From positions 21,158,931 to 21,218,930 of the forward strand of contig CAIIXF020000003.1 of NCBI GenBank assembly GCA_903813345.2: DNA of 60,000 nt, in the 5' to 3' direction. The notes beneath the pieces were generated by a model. The model saw only the letters and a program-made list of their open reading frames with translations, ran no database searches and was not told the origin of the DNA. Each line of letters opens with the position of its first letter. Positions within the stretch are counted from its first letter, which is position 1. The translations under genes were made by a program, and so were the position numbers. Shown piece after piece: positions 52,601-60,000 of the stretch. This stretch comes from Owenia fusiformis. Taxonomy: Eukaryota > Annelida > Polychaeta > Sabellida > Oweniidae.

Positions 52601-55600
52601 TTGGGAGATGTTCCACTCACGGAGATCATCCAATAAGTAAATAGATTATGGACTGTAAAAAGTGTTCCTCTTATGGAGGTGTTCCACTTTCATGTTTTAT
52701 TGTAATAAGTTTGAGATGGTTTATCTATAGCATCCTCTGTAAAGTAAACCCCAATAGTGCAGATTGCATAACACCTATGTATGAAGCATTTCTTTTAATA
52801 TCAGGTTTTATTCCAGTGTTCAATTTTTGGGAGAAATCAAAAAAATTTAACAAACTACAAATATATGATATAAAAATTGCCAGATTTTCAAGAGAATGAC
52901 TGCAAAAACATGTCTTAAGTTCCAGATTAGTAGATTCACAGACAATATCAAACTATAGACCTGTAAGGATAAGGCTTGCATGTTTGCCTTAAATGTTTGA
53001 TTTACAATGTGTAGCTTCCGAACCAATGTTTGACATGGAAACATTTCTAAATGGAATAACCTTTGAATAACACCAATACTGTAATTCTGTTTGCACCAAT
53101 ACATTAATTCCGTTGCTGAACAACTTTGCTAAGTTTTATATTGTCAGTCTTTAAAATGTAAACTACTTTTTGTTTGTTTTAAATTATAAATCTAAGATTG
53201 GTGTATCATAAAAACTGACCGCACAAACCAATGGATCTTAAACACTGCTAGCAAATATATTTAAAGGAGAACCTGAAATAGCCGTATGACTCTCATACAA
53301 AATGACATTGATCACCAGTTGATTGATAAAGGACGATTCTCGGTTTGGAGAACAGTCTCCTGGGCTAATAATTTTTTTCATGAAAAATATAGAAATATTA
53401 CCCAAATTAAACTATGAATATTCAAAAGAGGACATTTAAATCTACAAGATGTAAAAATAACAAATTGGTCTGAAGCAGGGATAATGCTCAATTAGACTGA
53501 TTCAATAAAATACAAGTCTTGATTTTGGGGAAAGAAGTTCATCAGTGTACTGCGCTAATATTTTTTTGCGAAAAATCTAAAAATATTACCCAAATTAAAT
53601 TATGACTATTCAAAAGAAGACATTCAAATCTATATTATGTAAAAAATCAAATTTGTCCAAAGCAGGGATAATGCTCATTTAGATTGAAGAACTTCGTTCT
53701 CCAAACCGAGAATCGTCCTTTAATGATTCTTGTAATGAGATAAATTGATCCACAGGAGTTGCCATTCTGACTATTCATACAATTTCAGGGTGCATGATGT
53801 ACATTGTCACTTTCCACTGTGTGAGTCTCATTATTTTTCAGGACTTGAAATTAAAGATGCAGTGTCTCTTAGGTTTCTCTCTCTGACAATCGGTGATGAA
53901 GAACAACAAATTGACAGAATTGAACAAAATTTTTGCTTTTTTGCTCTCCATTCCATTTGATACATGGAGGAATACTATGCCCGCTAATTTATTTATATTC
54001 TTATACTTATGTTATTTGATTCATGAACATAATATACATAATATATTTTTATTTGCTTTTTGTTTTATTCGATTCATGTACATTATATATATATAATGTA
54101 TACTTTCAGTCAGCCAGTGGCCCTGAGGCAGCTCATAGAGCTTTACATTGGTAGATGCCACTCTTGTTGGAAACAGCCTGAAGTTGTCGTCTGGTTAGAG
54201 AGTAATGTGCGTGAAGTCATTACCAGAGTGAATGCAAAGGACCCCTTAGTAGAAACATATAAGAAACAGTATGTATTTTTGCTTTCAGAATATTATCTAA
54301 TGCCAGATTTACAATCAGTATCAAAAGCATGTTTTAGTCTGAGAAAATATATTATTTTTCAATTTGGTATTTGCCCCTTATTCTAAGACTATGATCACCC
54401 TTGGTATCTTTAAATTTTCCAACTTCATTATAAAAAATATATCTGATAATTAAGTCTTTTGGGAACAATACCTGTTAGGGTTAGTTAATTAATATTATTT
54501 CCAACAGTCACAAAAAATTGGTAGTGTCAGTATGTCAGAGATGCTATTATATACCATGAAATAAATTCAGTGGATCAATGGAACAAAAATGTTAGATAAT
54601 TATCGATAAGTCTGATGGATATTAATTGCAATAAGTCTATCGATCATGAATTATTGGCAATATTCACATATACCCAGTCAACTTACTATAACTTTCTTAG
54701 ATTGTAAATCTTACATCATAATCTTCTTCATTAGTACATTGATTATCCCATTGTTTAAGTTTATTTTGGGTGATCTCTATGGGTGACTTAAATGTAAGAG
54801 GAGTTGGGGTCCATGGGATTCACTGCATACAATTGTATACTGTAGATACACTTAAAGTGTGCGCCTGACCCGGCTACGTATAGCACAGAGTTTATACTGG
54901 CGGATTAGACTAGTTCATTTTTTATATGTGTGTGAAAGCTTTCTCTTATTTGCGTTTTTTCGTTTAGTACGGTTTTGTTATAATTGCCGAGGTCATATAA
55001 CCGGGATAAAACAATGATTATCGTTGACTGCCCACACACAAAACATACGTTGAGTGAACAGTGTTATTACAAACAACAGGCTTTAGAATACAAAGCGTAG
55101 TGTGATAATAAGCTGCACACTACCACTGCTGCATGTACATATTACTAATTTACTAGGGCTCCCAAAGAGTGGATAGGGAGGTTGTGTTTGTCACTTTTAA
55201 ATTTTACATTTCAAAATTGTCATTTCACATGTCATAATTTGTTGGTTTCATTCGTTTAGCCAATCAAAACATTGTAAAACAATAAATTGTCTCAGAAACA
55301 AGTCAAATTCTTTACTTCAGAGAATATTTTTAATTTATTGAGACTTTCGACTAATATCCCTTAGTCTTTTTCAAAATATAACAGCATGTATACATTTATG
55401 TGACGTCATAAACAGACAATGGAAAATTTAATTATGTAACAAATGACCTAGTAACCTAAAAAATAACAACAACAAAAAACATAGATACGAAAATCAATAA
55501 ATTAAAAATATTCTCTGAAGTAAAGAATTTGACTTGTTTCTGATATATTAACCAGAGAGATGAACTTACATAGAAATAAATTGTCTGTTACATACAATCA

Positions 55601-58600
55601 ATTTTGTTTGATTTGTTGTCAGAATAAAGTTACGTTCATCTGAATCCATGTATCAAAACAAAAATCCTATTTTCACTTCAAAATACTTCAGTGAGATGAA
55701 GGCTCGGAATTGTCACATGCAATAATACTTATTGTCGTATTCGTTATTTTATCTTCTCGATAGTAGCATTTAGTCGCACATTTGATGCCAGGTCACCTTG
55801 TCGCGTACCTCTTGGGGAACCCCACATTTATGTGTGTACTCATGGAAGTAAATTCCCCGGTGTAGCCGAGAGCCACAAACTTTTCAACAGGTTCGAAATG
55901 ACCAATTTCTCTCATATATATACTCTAAATATTTTATTATTTAGCACCTACAAAGTATTGCTAATAACCATATGTAATTTCAATAAGGAAACTTATCTGG
56001 CTACATATAAATTCAATATCAACACTAGCTGTTCTCTCAACACGTCCTGGCTTACCTTGTGGTGACAAACCCTGGATTTTCGCTATTTATAGTTTATCAA
56101 CACCTGGACGCATGCGCATTTTATACTTTATCGGGCACTTTAATTCGACACTACTTAATTTGGTGGATTTGCTCAATTTCAAATATTGGCGGCTATTTAA
56201 TTTGTCGGAGTCAGAACTGAGCTCAAGTTTTATCATAGATCTGGAAATAAACATTTCAGATGCATGTGTTGAGCTTTCAGTAAGTCTTGGTACAGCACTG
56301 ACATCCAAATGGAATACTTACACAAGTGAAATAATAATTGCAAATTACAAATTCTCCAGGGATTATCCTAAATAGATCTGAAATTTGGCAGATTTTTAAG
56401 CGGATTTTTTCAATCCGCCAATCTGTCAAATTAAAACTGTAGCCAAAGTAAGTGTATCTACAGTATTAAGTCAATACTCCAAATAGTTAGATTTCAATTG
56501 ATTCCCATTATCAACTACATAACAATGTGTACATGGATGTTGTTGTCAATATGTTGCACAATGAAATATCTTCTTGTTACAATAATGACTCCTGCAATGA
56601 ATGTTTTACTTTATTCTACTGGGGTGAATGCATACATACTGTACGTATTTTCAGTCATGTGATCTGTTCCTAGCCAATAAAAATTTAGAAATATTCCAAT
56701 GATACGACAAATGCATAGATGCCTATATGGAGAAACCCTTAAAGGGTGACGCATATCGTTTAGCAAATCGAACGCTCGTTTCTGGTGTTGCTCACCGTTT
56801 AGTATAAAAGGCCCGATCCCGGAATAATACTCAAGGGTTCACAGGTTTGAGGTCGTTGTATCAACACCTCTAACTGTTATATAGCATAAGTATATTATAG
56901 ATCGTCACACATTTATAAAAGGGTGATTTTTATTTTGACAAATCAATTCCACATTTATGGGCGAAGTTTCAGGATCATCTATTTGTGTATAATAAGGAAA
57001 AATTAGCATCTAAATTTCCCCATAACGTAATAGCACACAGCTCATATGAAATATCCTACAAATGAAACAAAGCAAGACAAACCGGTTTCTAATGCAAGGA
57101 TTTATATTGGCTGTTGTACATGTATTCTTTGAACGCAATCACTCTTTGGATAACGTTTTCAAAATCATTATAAACGGATTACTTTATCTCAAAGACAATT
57201 TCAATAAACTGGATTTTACAGAACTCCCCTTATTTCTTAAAAATGGACTGATCCAGTTGATTCGCCTAGAGCCGCCATATTGTTTTTATACGGGATGCTA
57301 ATCGGAACCCTTTAAGAATATACTGTATATCATCACACATATTTTCCTTCTGCATTATCATATAATGCCCTTATTATATAATGCTCTTATAATGGCTGTA
57401 TACTTTCTCTTGTACATATTTTAGGTGCGCAGGTAGATACAAAGGGACACCTCGGAATATATATCGTCACATACTTATGTCTGAAATAAAAGATGCCACT
57501 GCTGCATTGCCTCCAGTAAGTGCATTTTGATTTATATTCTATTAAAAGATGTCACTGTTGCTTCACATGATTTTGATGGTGACATCTATCTACTACAGTA
57601 AAACCTGTGTACAGTGAACACTATTGGAGCCACAGAAATGTGTTCACTGTAGTTTGGTGTTCACTACAGAGAGGTGATCTTATACTGAAGTCAAATACTA
57701 GACACAGGTGTTCACTAAAGACATTAAAGTTTACATTAGCTAGATTGATGACGTCATATTTTGAATATAGCGCTATGGTTAATCCTCAAACACCTCTTTT
57801 TGTTAGTGAACATTGATTCTTAAAACCTATTAGATCATAAGTTTTGCCAATATATCCAAGCTTCGTATGTAACCACCACAGCTTTTTGTGGACTGTGTTT
57901 GACATCTGGCGGTCAGTGACTGTAACAAATGGCAGGTGGTGATGTGTTAATTTCTTGATTGGTATAGCAAAGTTTATAGGAAATTATATTATATTTATGA
58001 TTACAGGAGCTGTCAGCAAGCCCAGTGATGAGCTATGACCCCCTACCCCCCAAGGACTCCATAGTGTCCTACACTAGGCCTGAAAGACCTCGGAGAATCA
58101 ACCAAGATTCTAGCAATCCTCTCTCCATGTTCTTTCGATCTCTCCTGCCAAACTTTAACCCTGATGTGAGTATGGTTGCATGTGTTTATATGTTATAAAT
58201 TGCACAATGATTCTAGTAAATGACAGTTGATATTTGATATTGGCTAATTAGATCAGTAGATTTTTCACCATTTTCGCAAGAATCTCAGTATCTCTTTATC
58301 TTGAAATGTCATTTGAAAATTGCCACATAGTGGTCTTACATTTAAAATGCAGAACTGATTTAACCTTCTTGACTTCTTGGGTGTTCATACATGATTGTAC
58401 ATTCTAATCTTTGGAAATCTATATTACCAAAGACATATACGGAAATAACATTTCTATTATGTCACCACCCAGTTGTCACCACCAGAAGTGGTGACATATT
58501 GTCATAGTCATCAACTTTTTTGTGGCGGGTGTTCGGATGTTTGTTTTCCAAAATCTTTAACAGCATTCAGCAGATGATGTCTGTAACAAATGGCAGGTAG

Positions 58601-58878
58601 TGACATTTTGCATGTTAATGCCTTGTTTGTGATATAATATACAAAAAATGATATTTAGGCTTGAATTTTTTTCGCAGGAACCTTTGGGTGATGAAGAGCC
58701 TCAGGGAGCAGAAGGGGGTCAGGAATTACGCCAGGGGATAGGCGCCTTAATGCATGCAATGCGAGACCTGCTCAATAATATCCAACCTGTGCCCCCGCCA
58801 CGGGAAGATGGAGGTGGGCAGGGGGAGGGAGTTGATCAACAAGAATGGCAGGATGATGAAATTAATGAAATGGACTAG
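25602..58878 (+). CDS. TCF25: TCF25 (NULP1/Rqc1-like), 15 exons, 669 aa
   Basis: Homologue of human TCF25 (676 aa) and yeast Rqc1, a partner of the ribosome quality control complex (LTN1, NEMF, VCP) that supports ubiquitination of stalled nascent chains. Exons: 25602-25751, 27042-27224, 27622-27779, 28344-28498, 28743-28873, 29838-29937, 30370-30463, 30704-30796, 31283-31388, 32076-32186, 32675-32793, 54110-54268, 57425-57515, 58007-58165, 58678-58878. All joins keep frame (2,010 bp with stop). The N-terminus [10 protein letters not shown], an acidic stretch and a lysine run (residues 91-104) precede the conserved body: [73 protein letters not shown]-like [26 protein letters not shown] and DPLPPKDSI. 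Intron 11 is 21.3 kb and hosts two other genes. Confidence 0.96.
25752..27041 (+). other. TCF25 intron 1
   Basis: 1.3 kb. A direct repeat near 26670-26790 (TATGTCTCTGTCCATCAGTC twice, and a third variant) is the only structure seen. Short open frames here come from that repeat. Confidence 0.55.
27503..27609 (+). repeat. Splice-site-proximal repeat, copy 1 (before exon 3)
   Basis: Begins with a CACCACAAGTGG-type start, contains GTCTGTTACAAATGCTAGGT, and ends ATGTTAATGCCTTGTTTT. Its end is 12 bp before exon 3 of TCF25. Same orientation as the gene. Confidence 0.75.
27617..27627 (+). promoter_or_regulatory. Triple tandem acceptor (NAGNAGNAG) at TCF25 exon 3
   Basis: The bases TAGCAGCAG give three AGs three bases apart, at 27620-21, 27623-24 and 27626-27. 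Choice among them would keep the frame and add or remove one or two Gln codons at the start of exon 3. Confidence 0.6.
27780..28343 (+). other. TCF25 intron 3
   Basis: Holds repeats of the type GGAGGTGCTCCCCT / GGAGGTGTTCCCTT with TTACATTAAGTCA, consistent with a decayed pogo-like MITE. No gene is seen. Confidence 0.45.
29652..29805 (+). repeat. Splice-site-proximal repeat, copy 2 (before exon 6)
   Basis: TATGTAACCACTGTAAGG at the start, CATCTGTAACAAATGGCATG inside and CTGTTAATGCCTTGTTCTT at the end. It stops 32 bp before exon 6 of TCF25; same orientation as the gene. The rest of intron 5 (28874-29651) shows no gene. Confidence 0.75.
30797..31282 (+). other. TCF25 intron 8
   Basis: AT-rich intron with no repeat or RNA gene recognised. 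The same holds for introns 9 (31389-32075) and 10 (32187-32674). Confidence 0.5.
33532..33650 (+). repeat. Splice-site-proximal repeat family, copy 3 (mid-intron)
   Basis: TTATTATGTCACCCCCATAA start, CTTTAACAAATGTCAGGTGG inside, CTGCCTTGTAATT end. It lies about 740 bp after exon 11, far from any acceptor, so it is the exception in this family; same orientation as TCF25. Confidence 0.7.
34631..35721. mobile_element. Mariner-type non-autonomous element with 180-bp TIRs
   Basis: The left end CAGGGTGGTCCAAAAAAAAT and right end TTTTTTTTGGACCACCCTG are inverse copies, flanked by TA (34629-34630, 35722-35723). The arms, about 34631-34807 and 35546-35721, share TAATGCATTAAACTAG/CTAGTTTAATGCGTTA. No transposase motif is seen between them (1,091 bp in all). 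Confidence 0.8.
35880..36160 (-). pseudogene. LINE endonuclease-domain remnant
   Basis: The minus strand reads [20 protein letters not shown] then [20 protein letters not shown], preceded in another frame by a W-K-P-G-T block. This is the layout of the APE-type endonuclease near the start of LINE ORF2 ('srGvgIllsk ... GRflfvkl'). The frame is broken upstream and there is no reverse transcriptase nearby. The assignment is from pattern only. Confidence 0.4.
36161..38123 (+). other. TCF25 intron 11, unannotated stretch
   Basis: AT-rich. A weak inverse pair TCCTCCGAACGCAGGG (36811) and CCTGTGTTAGGAGGA (36890) suggests a small MITE remnant. No gene is seen. Confidence 0.45.
38124..38199 (-). mobile_element. 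tRNA-derived SINE head, interrupted by a MITE
   Basis: On the minus strand the polymerase III boxes are clear: A box TGGCAGAATGG (38189-38179) and B box GGTTCGAATCC (38145-38135), spaced as in a tRNA. The anticodon arm does not fold into a standard seven-base loop, so I do not call a working tRNA. An A/T-rich tail continues to about 37990. A MITE with an 8-bp target duplication is inserted at its 5' edge. Confidence 0.55.
38200..38497. mobile_element. 298-bp MITE with 8-bp target duplication (hAT-like)
   Basis: TIRs CAAGGAGGATTGGCTCCCAG and CTGGGAGCCAATCCTCCTTG are perfect inverse copies. GCCTCAAC flanks both sides (38192-38199 and 38498-38505). An 8-bp duplication is typical of hAT transposons. 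The element is inside the SINE, so it is the younger insertion. Confidence 0.85.
38506..41339 (+). other. TCF25 intron 11, upstream of nested gene A
   Basis: Mostly AT-rich DNA. At about 39570-39790 lies a single unit related to the element at 53328 (CATTTAAATCTACAAGATGT, TCAATAAAATACAAGTCT, GTACTGCGCTAATA). The 100 bp before 41340 are the presumed promoter and 5' UTR of gene A, with a TATATATAATATATATAAAT tract. Confidence 0.45.
41340..45680 (+). CDS. Nested gene A: secreted cysteine-rich, probable GPI-anchored protein
   Basis: Eight coding exons: 41340-41342, 41641-41689, 42099-42263, 43017-43394, 43910-44050, 44569-44739, 45209-45295, 45610-45680 (1,065 bp, 354 aa). Exon 1 is only ATG, followed at once by GTAAGT. 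Exon 2 gives a signal peptide core, [16 protein letters not shown]. Exons 3-7 are all phase 1 to phase 1 and each carries a cysteine module; exon 3 shows C-x5-C-x8-C-x4-C-x4-C-G-C spacing, EB-like. Exon 4 has a Gly/Tyr/Ser-rich insert. Exon 8 ends [20 protein letters not shown] then IQL-stop: a small-residue site and hydrophobic tail as in GPI signals. It lies wholly in TCF25 intron 11, same strand. AATAAA is at 45901. I do not recognise the family; role unknown, likely cell surface. Confidence 0.82.
42290..42755. repeat. 21-bp minisatellite in gene A intron 3
   Basis: About 22 units of TATGACAGTTATATTGCAC plus AA or TA, with the variants TTGCATTGCAC and TTATGTTGCAC in an alternating higher-order pattern. 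The 21-bp period has no stop in several frames, giving spurious frames on both strands (MTVILHN and CHIVQYN repeats). It starts some 25 bp after the exon 3 donor. Confidence 0.9.
45681..47658. other. Interval between the tail-to-tail nested genes
   Basis: 3' UTR and spacer. AATAAA signals on the plus strand at 45901 and 46619 could serve gene A; AATAAA on the minus strand at 47603-47598 could serve gene B, 56 bp past its stop. No other gene is seen. Confidence 0.55.
47659..51992 (-). CDS. Nested gene B: paralogue of gene A, opposite strand
   Basis: Eight coding exons on the minus strand: 51992-51990, 51865-51820, 50029-49874, 49600-49205, 48927-48799, 48427-48257, 48055-47969, 47726-47659 (1,056 bp, 351 aa). 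The layout copies gene A: ATG-only exon followed by GTAAGT, signal peptide [16 protein letters not shown], phase-1 cysteine modules, and two exons of identical length (171 and 87 bp). Shared motifs include [17 protein letters not shown] and SKNxICVD. Exon 3 spacing is C-x5-C-x7-C-x4-C-x4-C-G-C. The last exon gives [19 protein letters not shown] then a short tail and stop, a GPI-signal-like C-terminus. It lies in TCF25 intron 11, antisense to the host and convergent with gene A. Family unnamed; function unknown. Confidence 0.82.
51993..52556. other. Upstream region of nested gene B
   Basis: Presumed promoter and 5' UTR side of gene B. AT-rich, with no TATA box I would call and no other gene. 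Confidence 0.4.
52557..52702. mobile_element. 146-bp pogo/Tigger-like MITE
   Basis: Starts CAGTAAAACATGTAAGTGGA and ends in the inverse TCCACTTTCATGTTTTATTG, flanked by TA at 52555-52556 and 52703-52704. Internal GGAGGTGTTCCACTT repeats match fragments at 23570, 27960 and 28055. Confidence 0.75.
53328..53722. mobile_element. TIR element with internal tandem duplication
   Basis: The ends AAGGACGATTCTCGGTTTGG and CCAAACCGAGAATCGTCCTT are perfect inverse copies. Inside are two direct units of about 190 bp, each with AGCAGGGATAATGCTC and GCTAATA followed by a T-run and GAAAAAT. The 39570 fragment carries one such unit without the TIRs. Confidence 0.8.
54269..57424 (+). other. TCF25 intron 12
   Basis: 3.2 kb. 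Contains the hairpin at 55280-55548 and a 17-bp inverse pair (TACTGTAGATACACTTA at 54838-54854; inverse at 56449-56465). A TATAAAAGG box (about 56802) follows GACGCATATCGTTTAGC and could belong to a retroelement end. No protein of known family is seen. Confidence 0.45.
55280..55548. mobile_element. Foldback element in TCF25 intron 12
   Basis: Arms of about 55 bp: AAACAAGTCAAATTCTTTAC through ATATTTTTAATTTATTGA at 55298-55343, and the inverse at 55494-55540 ending GTAAAGAATTTGACTTGTTT. About 150 bp between them hold CTTTCGACTAATATCCCTTA. Type unknown. Confidence 0.65.
57596..57835. mobile_element. Pogo-like MITE, degraded right end
   Basis: CAGTAAAACCTGTGTACAGT after TA at 57594-57595, with internal TGTTCACTACAGAGAGGTG and ATTAGTGAACA-like motifs. 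A matching right terminus is not clear, so the end is an estimate. Confidence 0.5.
57866..57960 (+). repeat. Splice-site-proximal repeat, copy 4 (before exon 14)
   Basis: TATGTAACCACCACAGCT start, GTGACTGTAACAAATGGCAG inside, GTGTTAATTTCTTGATTGG end. It ends 46 bp before exon 14 of TCF25; same orientation as the gene. Confidence 0.75.
58456..58629 (+). repeat. Splice-site-proximal repeat, copy 5 (before exon 15)
   Basis: ATTATGTCACCACCCAGTTG start with a second CACCACCAGAAGTGGTGACA, then GATGTCTGTAACAAATGGCA, ending CATGTTAATGCCTTGTTTG. It ends 48 bp before the last TCF25 exon; same orientation as the gene. This is the longest copy. Confidence 0.8.
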
Positions 58879-59599
58879 AAGGGAGGAAGTGTGATAGATG
58901 GATGTGTCATATTTCATGTACATTACATATTATGCAGTTGGTGAATTTTAAAACTATAGTCATTTATTTATATCACAGAAATCACTGTTTGAAATATTTT
59001 GTGCCTATAATAAAAAATGATACCAAAAATATCTTATATACTCTAAGAGCGAGGAGGAAAATTCTTAATAAATGGAGTATAGTTGGTTTGGCAGCATTTT
59101 CAGTTAGAGGGAAGTCTTGGATGAAAATTCTACCTAGGTGATAGCTTCACAGAGTGGTACATAATTCTTTTTTTTCAGGGGTTAGCCCCCACCCCCCAAA
59201 AACACCCCACCCCCGGAAAATAATTTTTTCATTCTCAATAATTTTAGATATCTTGATGTTTGTAAGTTACATACATAGCCATTATATATATGAATCATTT
59301 GCAAAATAAATAATGCCAATCACTCCTACAGAATTTGGAAAATACTACCAAGTATGTACCCCAGGGGGCAAATTCGTGACCCATTTCTTACTATTTAGAG
59401 CCTCACTTTTCAATCAGACACTGGAAGACATTGAAAAAGTTCATGTGAAGTGCCCAGTAGCAAGGCTATAAGCCCTGAAATGTTCAAACTAATTGAATCA
59501 GTAGGAGCCGAGAAAAAATTGTTGATTTTTTGAAAAATTTGACATTTTTGAGAGGGGTGGTTTTGTGTATGACTATAGCTGATGCCTATGGTTTCCAGA
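58879..59599 (+). other. TCF25 3' UTR and downstream DNA
   Basis: AATAAA at 59009-59014 and 59068-59073 are candidate poly(A) signals, 131-190 bp past the stop. A C-rich stretch lies at 59184-59215. No other gene is seen. Confidence 0.6.
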
Positions 59600-60000
59600 T
59601 CTATCCCTCTTTGATGATAAATATGGTTTAGAAGTATGGAACTAAGATGTAAAAAATAATTAAAATGGGTTTTAAGGAAGTTTCATGTTTTAAACAAGTT
59701 CAAAATTCCAAGAATTGTACAATATTAGGTCTGAATTTACAAATTTTAGGTAAGACCTTGGATGAGCCTTAGATTTTTTACATCTGTCCCCCTTTGATGA
59801 TATTTATGGTTTTGTAGTATGTAACTAAAATGTACAAAATAATTTAGATGGTTTTTAAGAAGGTTTAAGAATTTTAACAAGTTCAAAATTTGAAGAATTG
59901 TACAATATCAGGTCTGAATTCTCGAATTTCAGGTATGACCTTGGACGACCCTTTTGTTTTTTACATCTGTTCCACTTTGATGATATTTATGGTTTTATAG
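59600..60000. repeat. 183-bp tandem repeat, continuing past the window
   Basis: TTGATGAT followed by ATGGTTT recurs at 59611, 59794 and 59977, an exact 183-bp period. Shared inner motifs include AGAATTGTACAATAT and GTCTGAATT. At least 2.2 copies are seen before the window ends. Confidence 0.85.

Noticed and set aside
57062-57301. 79-aa plus-strand frame in intron 12
   Set aside because: No family resemblance, no splice or promoter support; chance length in AT-rich DNA.

Overview
The window is from an AT-rich, intron-rich animal genome. GT/AG introns, AATAAA signals, metazoan gene families and dense short terminal-inverted-repeat (TIR) elements suggest a marine invertebrate, but the species cannot be fixed from sequence alone. 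Three conserved genes are recognisable. One is a D-aspartate/D-amino-acid oxidase-like gene (minus, 6352-8633) that lacks its C-terminal third. The second is MOSMO, modulator of Smoothened (minus, 22490-25304, 3 coding exons, 171 aa). The third is TCF25, the Rqc1-like ribosome-quality-control factor (plus, 25602-58878, 15 coding exons, 669 aa). MOSMO and TCF25 are head to head with 297 bp between their start codons.

Layout. 1-5.7 kb holds two decayed spectrin-repeat exons, a dead mariner-type element and a 1.1 kb minisatellite. 5.7-8.6 kb is the oxidase fragment, which stops beside a foldback element. 8.6-14 kb is largely geneless and carries short inverted-repeat elements. 14.1-20.7 kb is a candidate DNA transposon: a perfect 32-bp TIR pair encloses one two-exon gene whose joined product is about 1,487 aa, with an N-terminal zinc-finger-like region, a FEN/XPG-like nuclease region and a C-terminal CXC region. 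21.1-25.3 kb holds another foldback element and MOSMO. The rest is TCF25 and its introns, then a 183-bp tandem repeat that runs off the window end.

The most notable gene arrangement is in the 21.3-kb intron 11 of TCF25. Two paralogous cysteine-rich genes sit there tail to tail (plus, 41340-45680; minus, 47659-51992). Both have eight coding exons, a first coding exon that is only the ATG, symmetric phase-1 module exons, a signal peptide and a hydrophobic tail that looks like a GPI-anchor signal. I found no annotated family that I can name with certainty; the modules are EB-like.

A second pattern also stands out. A dispersed repeat occurs five times in TCF25 introns, always in sense orientation, and four copies end 12-48 bp before an exon. 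All exon joins were derived by hand from splice signals, reading frame and remembered family sequences; no alignment or expression data were available.
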